From assembly GCF_014863545.1 (NCBI RefSeq), contig NZ_CP062260.1, positions 2,418,001 through 2,482,000 on the forward strand: 64,000 bases of DNA, read 5' to 3'. Shown here in pieces: positions 36,723 through 45,849 of the stretch (position 1 is the stretch's first letter; every line of letters begins with the position of its first letter). This stretch comes from Paenibacillus sp. JNUCC32. GTDB taxonomy: Bacteria; Bacillota; Bacilli; Paenibacillales; Paenibacillaceae. Below the pieces are notes generated by a model. It made no database searches. It was not told the DNA's origin and worked only from the letters and a program-made list of their open reading frames with translations. The position numbers were made by a program, and so were the translations under genes.

Positions 36723-36757
36723 GCTAAAGAAGCCGCCAATATGGCGGCTTCTTTAGC
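36723..36757. terminator. Bidirectional terminator between the kinase and hydrolase genes
   Basis: A perfect 15-base stem (GCTAAAGAAGCCGCC with GGCGGCTTCTTTAGC) and a five-base AATAT loop between two convergent genes. Confidence 0.85.
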
Positions 36758-36818
36758 GTATTTAGTTCGTGTCGACTTGCAGTCGTCAAAGTCATCCTAT
36801 CAGACCATATCAAACATG

Positions 36819-39077
36819 TTACGATCGGATCCCTATGTCACTCAACAGCACGGTTCCCCGCTTGGTCAGGTTGAATTGAATGCGGACCTTGCTCAGCTGC
36901 TGCGGGTTGAAGTCCGGATTCAATTGTTCAAAATCCCTTATCGGGAAGTCATAGCTTTGAAATACGGGCTCCGAAATGTTCCCGGAATTCGAGAACGGCC
37001 ATTTGAGAAGTTTACCTTCGATAACAGGCGGCAATTTGGATATGTGGCTGAGGGGAAGACTTGCCTGATTGCCTTTCTTGTCTTCAACGGAAACCGTTGC
37101 ATTGATCAGTTCATTCGGGTCGCCGCTCGCGTCTTTTCCACGGGCGTCCGCCATCGAAAATACGACAGAGCTTTCCGTTCCCGTTTCCATGCCGCGTTCC
37201 GGCAGCGTGACCGTGAAGGATGCGGGTTCGGATTCTCCTCTCGTGTCCCAGCCTAAGCGAACCGCGCTGTAATCGGCCAAGCCATGCTTGGTCCTTACCT
37301 TCTCCTCCTTCCATACCCGGAGATGTTCGCCCATCAGGCTGCCGCCAGGCAGCGTCGTGCTCTGCAGATCGATGTCTTCTTCAAAATCGGCAATCATGGT
37401 CGTCCCCGAATCATAAACATTGCCCACGTACAGGTTGTCGGGAATCCATTCCTTGGCGTAACCCAAATCCGTGAACATCTCCCGATATTGACGTTGGTCC
37501 TTAAGCGTTGCATCGAGAAAACCGGAAATAAACACCTTGGCAATCGTTTCCTGCTCTTCCCGCGGCATGATTTGACGAAGGTTAAAGAGACGATTCGCAA
37601 GACCTGCCCCATCCCCTCTGTTCCAGCCTCCGTTGAACTGGCCATGGTTGGCTCCATAGACATAAATCATCGACTTCATGTAATCTTTGCCTTCGGTATA
37701 ACGGATCCGATGATATTGTTTGGCAGCGTCCAGGCTGTTGACGTCCATATCATGAGCTCCATGCAAAGAGAGATAATTCACGTCCTGCAGCGGCAGCGGT
37801 TTGCCTTGCGGCTGATACTGCCCGTCCGTTCCCGCAATGGAAATGAGAGAGCGGATCGAGAAGTTATAGTCGAACTTGATATGGCCGTGATCCGGGTGAC
37901 GTCCGAGCTTGTTATAGGCTGCGGCGATCGCGACCGCTTCGCCTCCCCTGGAATGACCGACGAGGGCGATTCGTTCCATATCGACCTTTTGATAAAACGG
38001 GTTGTCCGGATCGCTGTTCCAGCCCTTCCATGTCTTTAAGTGCTCCAGCAGCAGCAGACCTCTTGCCGGATTTTCGCGTTGGAGGGCGCTAACCAGAAAA
38101 AGGTCCTCGTACGGGGCGGCATTCAGGAAATTTTCATCCACGGAGACGAAAATATACCCTTTGCTCGCGAGCAGTTTGCCGAGGTATTCGTAACCGGGAT
38201 CGGAGTAATCGTTCATTAAGTGGTTTCCATGCACAATCAGGACCAGCGGAAATGCCCCCTCCCCTTCGGGATACCATACTTTTCCGTTTAACGGCAGGGC
38301 ATCCGGTCCGAATCCAAGCGACTTCGTTCGCCCTGAGGACCATTTCTCGACAAACTCGGCTGCATCCACCGTTTTGGTCGTCAGCGAACCGCTTTGATTA
38401 AACTCTTTCCGGTAGTTGTCAGGACTTCCGTATAACAGGCTTTGGACGGGATATGGGCCTTGTTCTGCCGGATTGTTCATCGTCGAATCTTCATACCGGC
38501 TTGAGGTTTTCAGCTGTTGTAACGTGATGGCCGGAGCTGCTTCATCTCCCTCCCGAATCAACCAGAAGCTGCCCGCTCCGATCACAATGGTGATTAAGGA
38601 CAAGCAGGCCATGGCGCCGATTCTCCTTGCTTTTGAGACTTGCCTGTAGCTTCCGGCTGCAATTTTATAAAGCAATGCCCCAAATAAAGAAAAAACAAAG
38701 GCCAAACATGCAATGAACAAGGCCGATACTTTCGACGGCACGATGAAGCAGAATACAAGCAAGGTCAGTGAGCCTGTCAACGTCCAAATATAACGGCTTG
38801 GCAGTTTCTTGACTCCGTGCAGCAGCAATGCGGTCAAGCCGCTTATCAAGGCAATCGCTAGGACAAACAAAAACGTGCCCGCGATATATTTTATGAAACC
38901 GTGCCCCGTCAATAAATAATCGGCCTGGATCAGGATTAGAATGAAGGCGATGCCTCCTAGTCCAAGCGACGCTCCCTTCCATCCAGGAGTTAAAGGCTGC
39001 ATACGTTTCCGGTTGGCAACGATTCTTTGTATAATGGCAATGCCCTTCTCGTTCTCTTTCTCTTTTTGTATTTCCAC
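36819..39077 (-). CDS. Membrane-anchored alpha/beta hydrolase
   Basis: A 752-residue protein. About five hydrophobic helices lie within residues 38-175, followed by an alpha/beta hydrolase core: oxyanion region VLIVHGNH (279-286), nucleophile elbow GHSRGG at 374-379 (Ser 376), then DYNFSIRSLISIAGTDGQYQP and a candidate catalytic His in YGANHGQF. A beta-rich C-terminal region (about 560-752) is unassigned. The catalytic part should face outside. It is a distant functional cousin of the hydrolase domain of the nearby ABC fusion. It follows the kinase gene by about 100 bases on the same strand and may be the output of that two-component system. The start is GTG with AGGAGG upstream. Confidence 0.75.
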   Translation of the reverse strand: MEIQKEKENEKGIAIIQRIVANRKRMQPLTPGWKGASLGLGGIAFILILIQADYLLTGHGFIKYIAGTFLFVLAIALISGLTALLLHGVKKLPSRYIWTLTGSLTLLVFCFIVPSKVSALFIACLAFVFSLFGALLYKIAAGSYRQVSKARRIGAMACLSLITIVIGAGSFWLIREGDEAAPAITLQQLKTSSRYEDSTMNNPAEQGPYPVQSLLYGSPDNYRKEFNQSGSLTTKTVDAAEFVEKWSSGRTKSLGFGPDALPLNGKVWYPEGEGAFPLVLIVHGNHLMNDYSDPGYEYLGKLLASKGYIFVSVDENFLNAAPYEDLFLVSALQRENPARGLLLLEHLKTWKGWNSDPDNPFYQKVDMERIALVGHSRGGEAVAIAAAYNKLGRHPDHGHIKFDYNFSIRSLISIAGTDGQYQPQGKPLPLQDVNYLSLHGAHDMDVNSLDAAKQYHRIRYTEGKDYMKSMIYVYGANHGQFNGGWNRGDGAGLANRLFNLRQIMPREEQETIAKVFISGFLDATLKDQRQYREMFTDLGYAKEWIPDNLYVGNVYDSGTTMIADFEEDIDLQSTTLPGGSLMGEHLRVWKEEKVRTKHGLADYSAVRLGWDTRGESEPASFTVTLPERGMETGTESSVVFSMADARGKDASGDPNELINATVSVEDKKGNQASLPLSHISKLPPVIEGKLLKWPFSNSGNISEPVFQSYDFPIRDFEQLNPDFNPQQLSKVRIQFNLTKRGTVLLSDIGIRS

Positions 39078-39174
39078 TCTTCCCAGTCCTCCTGCACTCT
39101 ATTTAGTAGATCGTTCTACATCTGAGGATACCGGATCACTCTTTCTGTGCACTTTCTCAATTCTTTCAGAAATC

Positions 39175-40332
39175 TTACATATTGCTCGGCAGAAACAGAA
39201 CGAATGTCGTCTGCCCGTTTGTTGTTGTAAGCCTGATCTTTCCTCCATGCTTCTCTGCCACTTGTTTGGCAATCGCCAAACCGAGTCCCGTGCCGCCATC
39301 GCTTGTCCGTGCCGTGTCTCCGCGAACGAAAGCTTCAAACACCCTATCCTTTAGGGCATCCGGGATACCGGCGCCATCATCCGCAACGTGAATCTCAACC
39401 CCGTTCTCTGCGATTACCAATTTCAATTCCACGGTTGTGCCGGGAGGGTTGTATTTCCATGCATTGGACAGCATATTGGAAACCGCCCGGTATAACCAGA
39501 TCGCGTTGAACGGGACCCTCATTTCCCGATCGGGAATATCGTAACGGAAAACAAGCTGTTTATCTTCGAAAACCTCATAATATTCGGCCGCGATTTCCCT
39601 CGTAAATTCCGTAATGTCGGAGAATTCAACGGAAAAAGGAACATCGGCACTGTCCAGCTTGGACAGGTCAAAGATGCCGTCAATCAGCTCCGACATCAAA
39701 CTGGCTTTGTCGGATATCAAACGCAACACCTGTCGTCTTCTCTCTTCCGTATCCACGACTCCCGCCTCCAGTGCTTCGATATAGCCCCGTATGGTAGTCA
39801 ACGGTGTCTTCAAGTCATGGGAGATGTCGATCAGCATGCGCTGCTTGCTTTCTTCCAGCTCCTGCTTTTCCCGCTCCATCCGCTCGAGACGCTCTGCCAT
39901 ATCATTGAAATCGTCTTGGATCTGCGCGAGCTCATAGCTTGCTTTGAAGTTTAGTCTTTTACGGTATTGACCTTGGGCAATGTTTCGAATACCGTCGGCT
40001 ATGGAGCTGAGCGGAGTCGTGAGCCTCGAAGCGGTCCTTCTTCCGAACGCATACACGGTGATCGCAAACAAAACGAGAAACAGAAGCAGGGTCTGAAGAG
40101 CCATTTTATAAAATACGCGCTCTTGTTGATCGCTGTATCTCTCCTCTGGCGTAGCGGGCGAATGGCCCTTCTTAGTCTCCTCCACCTTTATCTGACCGGT
40201 TGAATCGAGAAAATAATTCATGATTTGCGCATTCAATATAAACAACGATAACGCCGCAATGATGGCAATCGTAACAAAGAAATACAAGTATTGTCCGATC
40301 AGCGAACGCTGTAAACGATTAGGCGTTTTCAT
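39175..40332 (-). CDS. Sensor histidine kinase with HAMP domain
   Basis: A 385-residue kinase: transmembrane helices at about 16-34 and 75-92 flank a short external loop; a HAMP linker follows (about 95-150, TTPLSSIADGIRNIAQGQYRK), then the phospho-acceptor His in LIDISHDLKTPLTTIRGYIEA and ATPase motifs (NMLSNAWKYNP, DDGAGIPD, GTGLGLAIAK). The ATG overlaps the stop of the response regulator gene by four bases. Its stimulus is unknown. Confidence 0.9.
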   Translation of the reverse strand: MKTPNRLQRSLIGQYLYFFVTIAIIAALSLFILNAQIMNYFLDSTGQIKVEETKKGHSPATPEERYSDQQERVFYKMALQTLLLFLVLFAITVYAFGRRTASRLTTPLSSIADGIRNIAQGQYRKRLNFKASYELAQIQDDFNDMAERLERMEREKQELEESKQRMLIDISHDLKTPLTTIRGYIEALEAGVVDTEERRRQVLRLISDKASLMSELIDGIFDLSKLDSADVPFSVEFSDITEFTREIAAEYYEVFEDKQLVFRYDIPDREMRVPFNAIWLYRAVSNMLSNAWKYNPPGTTVELKLVIAENGVEIHVADDGAGIPDALKDRVFEAFVRGDTARTSDGGTGLGLAIAKQVAEKHGGKIRLTTTNGQTTFVLFLPSNM

Positions 40333-41042
40333 GTGTCTAACTCATCTTTCTTGGCAAACCGGTAGCCGAGGCCGCGGATGGTTTTGATATAAACGGGGTT
40401 TCTCGGATTGGTCTCGATTTTGTCCCGCAGCCTGCTAATCTGCACCATAACGGCGTTATCGTCGGCCAGGTACATCTCGTCCCAGGCATGCTCAAACATT
40501 TGACGTTTCGTAAATACGCGCCCCGGTTCTCCCATAAACAGGTTTAACAATTTATATTCGATCGCGCTGAGCGAAATGGGCTTTCCCTGGATATACAGTA
40601 TATATTCGCGATGATCCAGCACCAAATCACCGATGCGGGTGACGGAAACCGGGTCAGGTTCCGACGGCTCATTGAATTCATAGGACCGTCTTAACTGGGC
40701 CTGAATTCTTGCCATTACTTCCATCGGGCTAAACGGTTTGGAAACATAATCGTCTGCTCCGAGCTTGAGACCCGTGATTTTATCAAGCTCCTGATTTTTG
40801 GCCGATACGAGAATGACCGGGATTTTATAATCCTGTCTAATCGTGCGGAGCAGCTGGTATCCGTCGATGACCGGCATCATGATATCGAACAGAGCGAGAT
40901 CGACGCGTTGGCTTCGGAGATGCTCAAGCGCAGCAAGCCCGTCGAAGGCTGCCAAAGTCGTATATCCTTCTGCGTCTAAATAGAGTTTCAGCATGTCTAC
41001 GATATCCGGATCATCATCGACTACAAGTATGGTTCTAGGCAT
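40329..41042 (-). CDS. OmpR family response regulator
   Basis: A 237-residue regulator: receiver domain (VVDDDPDIVDML, LALFDIMMPVIDG with the phospho-Asp, SAKNQE, VSKPFSPMEV) and winged-helix output domain (AIEYKLLNLFMGEPGRVFTKRQM, MVQISRLRDKIE, VYIKTIRGLGYRF). The ATG at 41042 was chosen because AAGGAGG lies nine bases upstream; the earlier ATG at 41051 touches that site. It forms a pair with the kinase gene and probably drives the membrane hydrolase gene. Confidence 0.9.
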   Translation of the reverse strand: MPRTILVVDDDPDIVDMLKLYLDAEGYTTLAAFDGLAALEHLRSQRVDLALFDIMMPVIDGYQLLRTIRQDYKIPVILVSAKNQELDKITGLKLGADDYVSKPFSPMEVMARIQAQLRRSYEFNEPSEPDPVSVTRIGDLVLDHREYILYIQGKPISLSAIEYKLLNLFMGEPGRVFTKRQMFEHAWDEMYLADDNAVMVQISRLRDKIETNPRNPVYIKTIRGLGYRFAKKDELDT

Positions 41043-41132
41043 AAAAAGCATCCTCCTTCAAGTAGTATATGGTTCTCCTTGGAAGGTTAATTTCCTTTTT
41101 TGCGTTGTCTCGTCAGCATTATTAAACAACAG

Positions 41133-41168
41133 AAATAACCTCTCACCCGATACGGCGGAGGTCATTTT
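41133..41168 (-). terminator. Possible terminator of the TetR gene
   Basis: AAATAACCTC (41133-41142) pairs imperfectly with GAGGTCATTTT (41158-41168). It lies just after the TetR stop at 41181. Confidence 0.4.
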
Positions 41169-41180
41169 ATTATTGATTCA

Positions 41181-41750
41181 TTAGCGTCCGATAAAACCAA
41201 ACAAGAGAAGCTGGTTAAGTTCAGCCATCTTGTGGTTATAATTCCCGGCTCTTGCCCAGGAAGCTTGCAGCGTCCCGACGGCATTCAATAATTCCAATAG
41301 GGTCTCCAGCGAAACCGAAGTATGAATCGCCCCTTCCTTCTTCCCCAGCTCAATAAATTCCTGAATAAGCTCCATTCTAATGTTATTGGTGCTTTCGCTG
41401 TATAAACTCGCAAGTACCTGATCTTCAACCGCGCCTGGGGTACAAAGCAATTGATAGTCTTGGTCGGCGCAGATCGCAAGCACGCGGGATAACTTGTCTT
41501 TAAACTCGATATCTTGGTTTAATAGCTCCGTGGCCATACGGATGGTATTCTGCATCAGAACGTTTGCGCATTCTTTGACCACCCCTTCTTTGCTGCCAAA
41601 ATAGTTATACAGCGATACGGACGACACTCCGGATTCTTCGGCAATGTCTTTGATGCTGACGTGGACGAAGCCTTTTTCTTTGAACAGCTTTAAGGCCGCT
41701 TGAACGATCGCATCCTTCTTCTGCTGCGTTCTCACTTCGAATTTGTTCAT
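41181..41750 (-). CDS. TetR family transcriptional regulator
   Basis: A 189-residue regulator with an N-terminal helix-turn-helix (AIVQAALKLFKEKGFVHVSIKDIAEESGVSSVSLYNYFGSKEGVV in outline: the SxxxIA-GVS-LYNYF pattern at about 28-46) and a helical effector domain. The start at 41750 has GAGG six bases upstream. It is divergent from the reductase gene, and two matching inverted repeats lie between them, so it probably represses that gene and perhaps itself. Confidence 0.85.
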   Translation of the reverse strand: MNKFEVRTQQKKDAIVQAALKLFKEKGFVHVSIKDIAEESGVSSVSLYNYFGSKEGVVKECANVLMQNTIRMATELLNQDIEFKDKLSRVLAICADQDYQLLCTPGAVEDQVLASLYSESTNNIRMELIQEFIELGKKEGAIHTSVSLETLLELLNAVGTLQASWARAGNYNHKMAELNQLLLFGFIGR

Positions 41751-41808
41751 CAAAATCCTCACTCGCTTCCGCATTCATCACTACACGTAGTTTAACATAA
41801 CCTGTACA

Positions 41809-41840
41809 GTTTTTAAATTAAACAGAAAATATTTAAAAAC
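41809..41840. promoter_or_regulatory. Candidate TetR operator 1
   Basis: GTTTTTAAAT (41809-41818) and ATTTAAAAAC (41831-41840) form a perfect inverted repeat with a 12-base spacer, ending just before the -35 element of the reductase promoter. Confidence 0.6.
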
Positions 41841-41843
41841 TTC

Positions 41844-41871
41844 TTGACAGTCTTAGCAAGATCCATATAGA
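41844..41871 (+). promoter_or_regulatory. Predicted promoter of the reductase gene
   Basis: TTGACA (41844-41849) and TATAGA (41866-41871) are 16 bases apart, between the two candidate operators. Confidence 0.5.
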
Positions 41872-41883
41872 ATCAAGCTGTAA

Positions 41884-41913
41884 TTTTTAAATATTAAGTC
41901 GATTATTTAAAAA
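41884..41913. promoter_or_regulatory. Candidate TetR operator 2
   Basis: TTTTTAAAT (41884-41892) and ATTTAAAAA (41905-41913) repeat the same arms and the same 12-base spacing as operator 1, 75 bases away. Confidence 0.6.
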
Positions 41914-41990
41914 CTATGATCAATACATTCAATATGCGCTCGAGCAAACTCGTTTTGATCCAAGAGTTAATCTACAATGGGGGACCTATT

Positions 41991-42938
41991 ATGCGAATAT
42001 TGGTTTACGGCGCAGGCGTTCTGGGCAGTTATTTAGCCCACGAGCTGGTGCGCGTAGGACACAACGTCACGATGCTGGCCAGAGGACAAAGAGCGGATGA
42101 GCTGGAGAAGAACGGCAATGTCATCCGTCATTATTTTCAATTCAAAACTACGGTTCATAACGTGAGGGTCATCCGCGAGCTAGAGCCGGACGATGTATAT
42201 GACCTTATTTTTGTCGTGATGAAATATCCGGATTTCGAGGCCGTATTGCCTGCACTGGCTGCGAATCACAGCCGCCACGTCGTGATCATGGGCAACAATG
42301 CAAGCCCTCAGGATATGCAAACCTACTTGCAAGCCCATAGCCCCGTAACGAAACATGTGGCCTTCGCTTTTCAATCGATCGCCGGCTGGAGAGAGAACGG
42401 CCTTGTCATTAGCGTGCGCGGCCCAAGAACCAAAATCAATATCGGAGGTTTAGGCGAGGATCTGTCTTGGCGGCCGTTCATCGATCAGGCTCTGGCAAAC
42501 ACCAAATATGCATGGACCTACCAAAACAATATGAATGAGTGGCTGAAGAGCCATTATGTCATGATCTTGGCTTTGAATTCCATTGCTTCTACATATAACG
42601 GGAATTTGCGCAAAGCCGCCAAAGACAGGAAGCTTCTTCATCTTGTCATCCATGCTATGGATGAGGGGCATCAAGTATTGGAGAAAAACGGGTTCACGGT
42701 TACGCCTGCCGCTCAAAAGCAGTTCGCCCGCAAAAACAGAAAGCTCTTTTACATTCTATTGAAGATGATGCTGTCTATCCCGATCAGCAGAATTCTGTTA
42801 AGTGATAAGGCGGTGTCGGCCAACGAGGTGACAGCGCTGCAGCAAGCTTTTGCCGAATTAAAGAAAAGCGCGAATATGGCGACGCCGCATTGGGATGAGC
42901 TTCATCAATATTCCCTGCCTGAGCGGCAGAGATCTTAA
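41991..42938 (+). CDS. Ketopantoate reductase (PanE/ApbA) family protein
   Basis: A 315-residue NAD(P)-dependent dehydrogenase. The Rossmann motif MRILVYGAGVLGSYLA starts the protein; the C-terminal helical domain carries the family-type stretch around VILALNSIASTYNGNLRKA. True ketopantoate reductases make pantoate for coenzyme A; many paralogues act on other 2-oxo acids, and this one is regulated by a TetR protein, which suggests a specialised or detoxifying role. The start was set at 41991 (GGGGGAC eight bases upstream) rather than an ATG 25 codons earlier that would lie next to the operator. Confidence 0.8.
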   Translation: MRILVYGAGVLGSYLAHELVRVGHNVTMLARGQRADELEKNGNVIRHYFQFKTTVHNVRVIRELEPDDVYDLIFVVMKYPDFEAVLPALAANHSRHVVIMGNNASPQDMQTYLQAHSPVTKHVAFAFQSIAGWRENGLVISVRGPRTKINIGGLGEDLSWRPFIDQALANTKYAWTYQNNMNEWLKSHYVMILALNSIASTYNGNLRKAAKDRKLLHLVIHAMDEGHQVLEKNGFTVTPAAQKQFARKNRKLFYILLKMMLSIPISRILLSDKAVSANEVTALQQAFAELKKSANMATPHWDELHQYSLPERQRS

Positions 42939-42991
42939 ATGATGGCTTATGGATCACGTAGCCAATATAAGTAGCTTTTGAGTAAATCAAA

Positions 42992-43026
42992 AAGAATATC
43001 TGCTCAACCAGCGAGCAGAGATTCTT
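42992..43026. terminator. Bidirectional terminator between the reductase gene and the zincophore operon
   Basis: AAGAAT-TCTGCTC pairs with GAGCAGA-ATTCTT across one internal mismatch and a seven-base loop. It separates the convergent reductase and exporter genes. Confidence 0.7.
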
Positions 43027-43046
43027 GAACCTTCAGGCGTACATTG

Positions 43047-44261
43047 CTAAACATCCCCTTCTCTCTCCCTGATATGGGTGGAGTTTGAAGCAGCAAAGCT
43101 TCCTTTTCGCTCGTACGCGAAAATAACCATCATCATGCTTAAAATTGCACAGATCATATACATGGTGGAGTAGGACAAATAATCGGCGATCGGTCCCATC
43201 GCGACCCCGCCCAAGGATACGCCTAAATCGGCCATCGCAATGAACAAACCGATTAACACGTTGCGGTTGGACGAGGGCAATACAAATGACAAATAAGTCG
43301 TTAACGTAGGGTACAGCAGCGCCTGGGCCATGCCCATAAGAATGGCGCCTGCGTACAGCAGCATGCTACCCAACTCTAAAGACAGGCTGATGCATGCCGA
43401 AGCCAGGGTTACAAGAAGCATGGTACCCATGATAAACCATGAATGCCATCTGCCATCGGACGGAATTCGTTTTCTCAGGACAAACCGCGAAGCGACAACG
43501 ACCGCAGCCTGGAGCATCAAGTAAATGCCGGCGCTGCCGCTGTTCAGCTGCTCGCCGTATAAAGGCATAAACGTGGTGACCGCTCCGAATACGATGGATG
43601 ACGACAGCATCAAGACACTGCATCGGAACAGGAACCGATTCTTGACGATTTGCCCGAAGGAATGGAACACGCCTGAACGGCTTGTCGCTTGTTCCGGTGG
43701 GGCATTCTCTTTGTCCATCTTGACGCTGTACCCGAATAAACCTGTACAAATGGCGATCACAACAAGAATAACGGTGAATGAATCCATGCCGTCCGTCTGC
43801 CAGAGGCCTAATGCGAGAACCGGACCGATCACGCCCGGGATATAAGTGAACAATGAATAAAACGAAATGCCTTGCGAACGCTCCTTCTCAGGCAGCGCAT
43901 CAATGATGCCGATCTGTAATGCCATCGAAAAAAAAGCCGTGCATATGCCTTGCAAAATTCGAGCCATGAGGTATCCCCCTAATCCGGTACAAGTGTACAG
44001 AATCAGGGCAGTGCCGTTTACCAACAGAACCAGGCGCAGCACCTTAACGGGCCCATGCTTTTGGATCAAATGCCCGGCCCAGGGCCGAAAGAACATCGTT
44101 GTCAGCATGTAAGCCCCCATGACGAGTCCGATGGTTGTGCTGCTGGCTCCCCATGCGGCTCCTTGAAGCGGAATGATGACGTTGAGTAAGGCATTGGCGC
44201 TGAAATAAAGCAGGGCCAGCATATATAAACGCAAAAACGGCCAAGACATCGCTCCACTCAC
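43047..44261 (-). CDS. cntE: MFS exporter of the nicotianamine-like zincophore (CntE-like)
   Basis: A 404-residue major facilitator protein with about 12 hydrophobic segments and the MFS loop motif GPVKVLRL after helix 2 (RPWAGHLIQKHGP, about 58-70). It is the last gene of a minus-strand run whose order K-L-M-A-B-C-D-F-E equals that of the S. aureus cnt operon, where CntE exports staphylopine. The GTG at 44261 has AGGAGGAG seven bases upstream. The assignment rests on family and position; MFS proteins alone would not show the substrate. Confidence 0.85.
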   Translation of the reverse strand: MSGAMSWPFLRLYMLALLYFSANALLNVIIPLQGAAWGASSTTIGLVMGAYMLTTMFFRPWAGHLIQKHGPVKVLRLVLLVNGTALILYTCTGLGGYLMARILQGICTAFFSMALQIGIIDALPEKERSQGISFYSLFTYIPGVIGPVLALGLWQTDGMDSFTVILVVIAICTGLFGYSVKMDKENAPPEQATSRSGVFHSFGQIVKNRFLFRCSVLMLSSSIVFGAVTTFMPLYGEQLNSGSAGIYLMLQAAVVVASRFVLRKRIPSDGRWHSWFIMGTMLLVTLASACISLSLELGSMLLYAGAILMGMAQALLYPTLTTYLSFVLPSSNRNVLIGLFIAMADLGVSLGGVAMGPIADYLSYSTMYMICAILSMMMVIFAYERKGSFAASNSTHIREREGDV

Positions 44262-44291
44262 TATATTTCTCCTCCTGCTTGGGTGTAAACG

Positions 44292-45038
44292 TTAGAACGT
44301 AATCAAATGCTCCATTAATTTTTTGGCATAATCCGACTGAACATGCTTTAATTGCTTGACGTCGATCGTCTCCTCCACCTTGCCGCTCCTGAAAATAAGT
44401 ACCCTGTCGCAAATATAAGCGGCAGCTTGAATGTCGTGCGTGATGAAAACGTAACTCATCTGATAGATGTCTTTAAGCTCCTTCAATAAGCGGAGGACTT
44501 GTATCTGTACGGATACGTCCAAAGAACTGATCGCCTCGTCGAGCACGATGCACTTGGGCTCCGTGGCAATCGCTCTGGCAATGCAGACCCTCTGCGCCTC
44601 TCCGCCGGATAACTCATGCGCATATTTCGTTTTGTAGGAAGCGTCCAACCCGACCTGTTGCAGCAACCGATCGACTCGGGCGTCTTGGTCGGAACGTACC
44701 GGACCCTGCGCCGTTAAGGGCTCCATAATGGCTTCCTTCACGGTATAGAACGGGTTGATCGAAGACGTATAATCCTGAAAAACGGCACTCATATTGCCGG
44801 AACGCACATGACGATTCCTCACATCGTTTCCTTCGAATAAGACGGCCCCTTGGTCCGGTTGTTCAATACCCAAAATCAATCGTCCAAGGGTAGATTTTCC
44901 GCTTCCGCTCTCGCCGATGATGCCAAGGCATTCGCCGCTTCCGCATTCAAAGCTTACATCGTGCAGAATTTGTTGCTTTTTCCTCGTAAACAGGCCGCCT
45001 ACCCGGTAGGATTTATGTACGTTCTCTACCTTCAGCAC
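44292..45038 (-). CDS. cntF: Zincophore importer ATPase (CntF-like, OppF type)
   Basis: A 248-residue ATPase of the nickel/oligopeptide transporter group: Walker A GESGSGKST, SAVFQDYTSSINP, signature ELSGGEAQR, Walker B IVLDEAISSLD, His in ITHD. It pairs with the CntD-like ATPase to drive uptake of metal-loaded zincophore. The GTG start follows the CntD stop by one base and has a GGGGGGAG site. Confidence 0.9.
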   Translation of the reverse strand: MLKVENVHKSYRVGGLFTRKKQQILHDVSFECGSGECLGIIGESGSGKSTLGRLILGIEQPDQGAVLFEGNDVRNRHVRSGNMSAVFQDYTSSINPFYTVKEAIMEPLTAQGPVRSDQDARVDRLLQQVGLDASYKTKYAHELSGGEAQRVCIARAIATEPKCIVLDEAISSLDVSVQIQVLRLLKELKDIYQMSYVFITHDIQAAAYICDRVLIFRSGKVEETIDVKQLKHVQSDYAKKLMEHLITF

Positions 45039-45039
45039 G

Positions 45040-45849
45040 TTACTCCCCCCTCATAATCTCGTTGAAATGGCTGCTCAGCTCAAGACGGGTAGAAACCAGG
45101 TGCTGCGTATAGGGATGCCGCGGTGCCGATAATACCTCTTCAACGCTCCCGCTTTCTACAATGACGCCGTTTCTCATGACCATTACTTCATCGGCAATCT
45201 TCTTCACGACCCCCAAGTCGTGGGACACAAAAATCATGGAGCCTCCCATTCGCTCGCGGAGCTGGATGAATTGTTCAACGACCTCGTACTGCGAGATGGT
45301 ATCGAGTGCCGTCGTCGGCTCGTCGGCGATCACGATGTCGGGCGAAAGAACCAGCGTGAGCGCAATCATCAAGCGCTGCAGCATGCCGCCCGATAGTTGG
45401 TAAGGGTACTTATTCATGATTTCGATCGGATGGTTGAGCATCACGCTCTCCATCGCTTTTTTCATCGCGGTTTCGACTTGGCTCTTGCTCCAGCCGAAAT
45501 GCGCTTTTAACGTCTCTTGGAAATGAATCCCGACTACGGAAGATGGATCAAACGCCCCCATGCCGTTCTGCATGATCATCCCAATCTGTTTACCCCTTCT
45601 TCTTCTCATTTCTTTATCCGAAAGTTGATTCAAATTCTCGCCTTTGAACAGAATCTCCCCGGATTGACGAATCCAGGGCTTATGCAATCGGATGATCGAT
45701 CTGCACGTAAGGGATTTTCCGCTCCCGCTTTCCCCTACGATTGCCAGGCAGGTTTGGGGCTTTAACCGAAAAGAGCTGTCACGGATGATCTCTTTGCCCT
45801 CCTTCGTATCCCATACCCTCAAATGGTTAACCTCTAGCATATTCAACAT
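45040..45849 (-). CDS. cntD: Zincophore importer ATPase (CntD-like, OppD type)
   Basis: A 269-residue ATPase: Walker A GESGSGKS, signature QLSGGMLQR, Walker B IVIADEPTTALD, His in VSHD, and the C-terminal HPYTQHLV typical of OppD/NikD. The start at 45849 was chosen from GGTGGAG seven bases upstream; it overlaps the CntC gene by 23 bases. An in-frame ATG at 45840 is an alternative. Confidence 0.9.
   Translation of the reverse strand: MLNMLEVNHLRVWDTKEGKEIIRDSSFRLKPQTCLAIVGESGSGKSLTCRSIIRLHKPWIRQSGEILFKGENLNQLSDKEMRRRRGKQIGMIMQNGMGAFDPSSVVGIHFQETLKAHFGWSKSQVETAMKKAMESVMLNHPIEIMNKYPYQLSGGMLQRLMIALTLVLSPDIVIADEPTTALDTISQYEVVEQFIQLRERMGGSMIFVSHDLGVVKKIADEVMVMRNGVIVESGSVEEVLSAPRHPYTQHLVSTRLELSSHFNEIMRGE

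Noticed and set aside
41991..42938. PanE-like gene as an extra opine dehydrogenase of the zincophore operon
   Set aside because: It is on the opposite strand, separated by a terminator, has its own TetR control and shows ketopantoate reductase rather than CntM features.
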